Part shown: piece by piece, positions 60,001 through 64,000 of the stretch
Layout: each line of letters opens with the position of its first letter
Numbering within the stretch: the first letter of the stretch is position 1
Source: Watersipora subatra
Taxonomy: Eukaryota; Bryozoa; Gymnolaemata; Cheilostomatida; Watersiporidae
DNA: 64,000 nucleotides
Assembly: GCF_963576615.1 (NCBI RefSeq)
Contig: NC_088709.1
Coordinates: 19,179,243-19,243,242 of the forward strand
Reading direction: 5' to 3'
The notes under the pieces: model-generated
Databases searched by the model: none
Told to the model about the DNA's origin: nothing
What the model saw: only the letters and a program-made list of their open reading frames with translations
Translations under genes and position numbers: made by a program

Positions 60001-63000
60001 CTGCTTTACTCTTGGGAACCTGTCATAGACTGGGTTGATGATAAACAACTTAAAGCCAATAAGTATACCTGCAAGAGAAATAACATAGCAGCTCAAGAGA
60101 AGATAATTCCTCCCATCAACTAGTTCACAGCACTTGACAAAGACTTCCAACAAACCAACAATCACAAGTGATTAGTAAGCCGGCTAAATATAGCGTCCAC
60201 TTTAATATTAAAAGGCATAAATGCTGCAGAAGGAGCAATTAAAGAGAGCAGAGATGCTACTGCTGCAAGTGGACAAGAATTCTTTCACAGTTTTATGTAA
60301 ACCAAAACTGCCATGAACAGCCTTCATTGTTTGTTCAATAGGTAAATCAGACAAGCTGATTCCGATTTTGTACTCAAAATAAAAATTGGTCCACCCACTA
60401 ACTTTCAAAATCCTTTTTGTTTTCAAGACTTTTTTACAGCGATTCAATATCGGTGTCGCAATCGACACAACAAGCCCCACCCATAAATATCTGACAACCT
60501 AGCTTTTTAGGGACGGAAGTTGAGGATGTTTAATCCGATCTAGAATTACAGTGATGGGTGTCTTAAAACCCTTATTCTCTAAATTCAGCTTTCAAAATAA
60601 TCCCAGCCTTTTCTGAAAGGTAGATAAGCTATTTAACAGTGCTTGTAGCTTGTTACATGATGTTTAATAGGCTGAACGCTGAGAAAAATGAGCTAAAAAT
60701 AGCCCGATTTTATTACAAGCTAGCGTTGTTATTGCACATTTTTGAGCTCATTTTTCTCGGCATTCACCCAATCAAACATCATATAACAGTCTACAAGCTA
60801 TGTTAAATAGGCTATTTACCTTTCAGAAAAGAATGAGAATATTTTGAATGCTGAATTTAAGACATCCATCTCTATAATTCTAGATCAGACTAAACATCCC
60901 CAACTTCCATCCCTAAAGAGCTAGGTTAGGTCACATACTTATGGGTGGGGCTTGTTGTGTCGATTGTGACACCGATATTGAATCGCTGTAAAAAAGCCTT
61001 AAAAAGACTTTGAAAGTTTGTGGACTAATATTTATTTTGAGTACAAAATCGAAATCAGCCTGTCTGATTTACCTATGAACAAACAATGAAAGCTATTCGT
61101 GGCAGTTATGGTTAAATAGATTTCCATAACTCAAGCGCTATTTGGTAGTTAAATGTAGTGTGTATGATAGCATGAAATAACACCGATTGCTTTTTGCACT
61201 CCTTAAATGAGCAAACGAATATGAGCTATAATAATCATATGTTTAGTAGGCAAAACCATTGATAAGCCACGCACCGAGGATACGCACGATGGTGTCCGTT
61301 TGTAAGAAGAGAGAAAGGAAAAAGAGAATACATATGGGAATAAATATCTGGTTCGTGTCTTCTGGCCTCTTCCATGTGAATAGACTGCAAGTAATAGATG
61401 TGGATGCGATAAACCTGTTAGCAACAAATACCTGATGCAAAAGGAGACAAGTACAAAACACATCACAAACAACGCGTCATGTAATGACAACAAAGCACTC
61501 TCAGACAGATAGATGAGTAAAGCGCATTTATATGGGGTGCATACTACTTTATAGGCAATTAATTGCAGACTCTAGACAACTTGTTAGAGTGAAAGGAAAT
61601 GTCTGAAAGTCAGACATGTCTCACTTCGTTACCTATAAGACCAAATAGCTAAAATATCTCTCCTGTAGCCATAAGAGTGAAATCCTTTACAACTCTACTT
61701 AGCTTTGTTCACTTAAATTGAGACATTAAAAGTGATTTTATTATTAGCATATTTTATATTTATTTGTTGTTTATGAAGACCAATGTTTACTAAATGAATT
61801 CATGTTTACTAACAACAACAGATTCCTGTGTATAGACAAGCGCGGCTTGTACAGCCACACTTGACCTTGAAGAAAAGATCTATGGTCAATGTCCATACTT
61901 ACTTTTTAAACTTTTCCAGGCCATCAGCCATGTGGCCAAACTTGTTCTGCAAAAAACAATTAGTAAGTCAGCAAGGCAAAATATATGATTTTTCGAGGAG
62001 AGGGGGGAGAGGGGGGAGACGGGGAGGGAGGGGAGGAGAGGGGGGAGAGAGGGGGAGAGAAAGGGGAGAGGAGGAGAGGGGGAGAGGGAGAGAGACGGGG
62101 AGAGAGGGGGAGGGAGAGGGGGAGAGAGGGGGAGGGAGAGGGGGAGGGAGAGGGGGAAGGGAGAGGGAGAGGGGGGAGAGAGAGAGAGGAGTAATAGAGA
62201 AGCGGTGAGAGAGAAGGGGTGAGAGAGTATATTACAAATCGCGTAGAAATAGTCTAAACACGATAGGAGAGGTGAATGTGAAACACTTCACTGTCACAAA
62301 CACTGTCCAAAGACTTTTTTATGACTCAAGCAACAACGGGCATACATCTAGTATTATCCATATATATACAGTGCACCCTCAAAATATGATTTTAATCCGT
62401 TCCAGGGTTGGCATCGTATGGTGAGAAAAATCGTATGGAGGGGTATAACAACCATGTAGTAATTATATAATGCAAAGACCTGCTGGAAAAATCATTAAAA
62501 TTTTATATAAGTACTGTATATATTAAAAACTAGTAATAAATAATACGTTAACCTTAGTAACTATAGTTACCTAAAGCAACTTTAGGATATTTAGTGTAAT
62601 TTTTGGTTATGATCTGCATTAAAATGTAGATCATGAATGTAGATCATGAATGTAGATCATCTGCATTAAATGTGCTACATGTACATATGTGCAGTACATA
62701 CTATGTACCGTAGAGAGTTCTTACCTTCCAGACAGACGTACAGACGTATAACATGAACTTTGAATTCCCTTCAAATAAATTTGGCTTACTAAATACACAC
62801 ACTTAAAGCTAAGTTTTAGTATGTATTTTACAATATTTTACTGAATTTCAACTTTTCATCACCACCATTTTTTTCACTATAACTTTTAGCATATTTGAAT
62901 AAAAGCTTTTTCAACCTAATTCAACAAGCCCGAACGATGCTGTTTTCAAAAATGTTCTGTTTAATACGTAAAGATGAGGATCTTTGTTACCAGGTTAAGA

Positions 63001-64000
63001 GAAATTGTCTGACCACTGACCTTCTATTTAAAGAGATCGCAACTCAAACATTTTTACTGGTTGGAAAGGAAAAATATAACTGCTTTTCACTTGAAAATGC
63101 CAAACTGAAAAAAATCGGTCAGCGTTTCTCTTTCAAATGTTGTGAAAATGTTTTTGGCGAACAGCATTTCGGTGTCTTTGTTATTTCGATGTCTGTAATA
63201 AGCACACAGACTGCCGAATTTGAACATGAGCAAAAATTTTGTTGAATCCGTATGGTGAAATGAGATTTGAATGTTGAGGTGAAAAAATCATCATATTCCA
63301 CTTCGTAAGGTGCAACATGATGATTTTTTATACATGATTTATTTTGTAATGTGAAAAAATGGTATATCATGGTAATCGTATCCTGAGGGTGCAATGTAAA
63401 TCTCAAAGTTTGGCATATGTCGTTTAGTCTGTCCCGCTATAGCGGTTACTATCTAGCAATAAAACATTTGGATCCCAGGGGATTTGATCCCTGAACTTCC
63501 CATTCACCAGGCGATAAGCTAACCCATTGAGCTACGCAAGATGCAATGGAATGATTGGGCGATATGAGTCGTTATCTGGGTTAAAATATGCATAGTGACT
63601 CTGCGTTACATTACGTGCAACGTCACTAAAGCTTGCTCCCACGACTCTTATTAGTAAGTTTAGCAATACAGATACTAGCTTATTCAAATTAGTCATTGGC
63701 AATGCGCAAGACTAATAGCAAGTTGCAGGCAGCTACATTATCTGTCAATGTTTATAAGCTGTTTTTAATACCTGTGCAACGCCGGCCATTAGACTAGCCT
63801 TTACTATAATATGTGCCGTCCAAAGCCACGGCTGGAAGTTGAGATAAAAGATTGCTCTGACACTCATCTCAATAGAACAACAGTCTAACACCTGTGGCAA
63901 TTAATCGCCCCGCCGCAATTAGAAATAATTGTGCACATAGTTACATGAGGCAAACTCACGCCTTTCAGCCTAGTAGACCGACACAAGAACTGTGCAGATG
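54067..64000 (-). CDS. GRAMD4: GRAM domain protein, GRAMD4-like, 5' end beyond window
   Basis: Exons in gene order: 63960 to beyond 64000 (partial, less sure), 61903-61946, 61275-61384, 59914-60068, 58375-58547, 58085-58132, 57306-57450, 54067-54249 (TGA). All junctions keep phase. The order of features matches GRAMD4: NKFGHMADGLEKFKNLFTW, two hydrophobic segments (IPICILFFLSLFL and ILIGFKLFII), FPRVKQRYD, a Ser-rich linker, then a GRAM domain from FCERFHLPDEERP through AIPLASITRVDKKK and FLPGNGM to HVFGGLLHRDDCYQTLLEI. An acidic C-tail follows. GRAM domains bind membrane lipids; vertebrate GRAMD4 is a membrane protein linked to mitochondria and cell death. The small exon 58085-58132 was placed by phase and GRAM alignment. 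About 310 residues are visible; the N-terminal half is missing. Confidence 0.85.
54416..54953. repeat. 30-bp minisatellite, about 18 copies
   Basis: Unit CTTTCAACAACCTCTACAGT plus AATCCCACCA. It lies in the intron before the last GRAMD4-like exon, about 170 nt from its acceptor. The long frames on both strands (VVESGGITVE; NNLYSNPTTF) are spurious. Confidence 0.96.
56709..56805 (-). CDS. Possible signal-peptide exon within a GRAMD4-like intron
   Basis: ATG opens 32 codons plus one base: MSRVLLLLTSLLYKHVAAG, then EGSVHASNLSDGE, ending at a donor gtctaa. It looks like a secreted-protein first exon, with the same phase (1) as exon 1 of genes A-C. No matching exon 2 was found, so it may be a dead or nested gene, or chance. 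Confidence 0.33.
57550..57970. mobile_element. Foldback MITE-like element, family F
   Basis: Left arm 57550-57720 (TTTGAGGAGATTTGACTACC; AAAATTGACAAAACTTGATC) and right arm 57870-57970 (CAGTCAGATCACCTCAAACA; TACCGATACTTTCTAATAAA). It lies in the GRAMD4-like intron between exons 58085 and 57450. Confidence 0.75.
58838..59850. repeat. 21-bp minisatellite, about 48 copies
   Basis: Unit GCTGCTATGAAGGTATCGTG plus T. Two unit types, GAAGGTATC and GATAGTATC, are partly sorted: the first dominates the left half, the second the right third. It starts about 64 nt past the donor of the GRAMD4-like exon 59914-60068. Frames of 336-451 codons across it are not genes. Confidence 0.96.
60290..61120. repeat. 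Long inverted repeat (foldback), arms of about 400 bp
   Basis: The left arm from about 60290 (AACTGCCATGAACAGCCTTC) is mirrored by the right arm ending near 61118 (AACTGCCACGAATAGCTTTC reversed), with a short loop near 60697-60743. The arms are roughly 85-90% alike by eye. It lies in a GRAMD4-like intron; a transcript would form a long hairpin. No target duplication resolved. Confidence 0.9.
61995..62212. repeat. Polypurine (GA/GGGGA) tract
   Basis: More than 200 nt of almost pure G and A on the plus strand, with many G3-5 runs. Triplex (H-DNA) or G-quadruplex formation is plausible. The Gly/Arg/Glu-rich frames across it are spurious. Confidence 0.95.
62285..62352. repeat. Dispersed repeat C, tail fragment
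   Basis: CCAAAGACTTTTTTATGACT followed by CAAGCAACAACGGGCATACA and TCTAGTA matches the repeat C tail. Confidence 0.55.
62369..63396. mobile_element. Pogo-like MITE, family D, better copy
   Basis: Inverted ends CAGTGCACCCTCAAAATATG (left) and CATTGCACCCTCAGGATACG (right, reversed), flanked by TA on each side. A TA duplication with CAGT ends fits the pogo branch of Tc1/mariner. About 1 kb, no transposase seen. Confidence 0.72.
63399..63797 (-). repeat. Dispersed repeat C with tRNA-like block
   Basis: Head AAATCTCAAAGTTTGG; tRNA-like block 63470-63540 on the minus strand with box A TAGCTCAATGGGTTAG and a weak box B (GGGATCAAATCC); tail GTGCAACGCCGGCCATTAGA followed by CTAG. It begins right at the TA border of the D element. 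It is not a functional tRNA gene: no acceptor-stem pairing is evident. Confidence 0.65.

Noticed and set aside
58768-60123. Open frames of 336-451 codons on both strands
   Set aside because: They are the 21-bp minisatellite read through; a period divisible by 3 keeps several frames open at once.
61828-62208. Gly/Arg/Glu-rich protein
   Set aside because: It is the translation of the polypurine tract; the overlapping real exon (61903-61946) is on the other strand.
63470-63540. tRNA gene on the minus strand
   Set aside because: Box A is good but box B is weak and acceptor stem pairing is lacking; similar blocks occur in other copies of repeat C.

Overview
The window is AT-rich nuclear DNA from an animal, most likely an invertebrate. 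It has multi-exon genes with GT-AG introns and a dense load of minisatellites and short transposons. It also carries a Copia-type LTR element, LINE reverse-transcriptase remains and tRNA-like dispersed repeats. Nothing in it is bacterial. The species cannot be fixed from sequence alone; a lophotrochozoan is my guess and no more. Coding DNA is a few percent of the window. Most long open frames are repeats read through (periods that are multiples of 3), so I built the genes exon by exon from splice sites, codon phase and protein motifs.

Region 1 (about 2.97-22.2 kb, plus strand): a carbohydrate sulfotransferase of the CHST15-like type. At least eight exons are visible, with the PAPS-binding P-loop KSGTT and the LRNPTDRVIS motif. 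Its introns hold a defective Copia element (3031-5929), an antisense LINE relic (about 7.2-9.7 kb) and many small transposons. Tandem arrays lie next to several splice sites.

Region 2 (23.1-48.0 kb, minus strand): three tandem paralogous genes, A, B and C. Each encodes a secreted protein of about 175 residues with 11-13 cysteines. All three have five coding exons, and exons 2, 3 and 4 are exactly 78, 125 and 92 nt in every copy. I do not recognise the family. Each protein looks like two diverged copies of one cysteine module, with a distant resemblance to the C-terminal modules of PCSK9. This is the best candidate for something undescribed. A 1.9-kb satellite of a 28-bp unit lies between B and C.

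Region 3 (54.07 kb to the right edge, minus strand): the 3' part of a GRAMD4-like gene. Nine exons encode two membrane segments, the linker and the C-terminal GRAM domain. Its introns contain 30-bp and 21-bp minisatellites, an 0.8-kb foldback and a polypurine tract.

The sulfotransferase gene converges on gene A; A, B, C and the GRAMD4-like gene are all on the minus strand. There are no operons and no sign that these genes share a pathway. A sulfotransferase (Golgi) and three secreted proteins both belong to the secretory route, but that is only suggestive.
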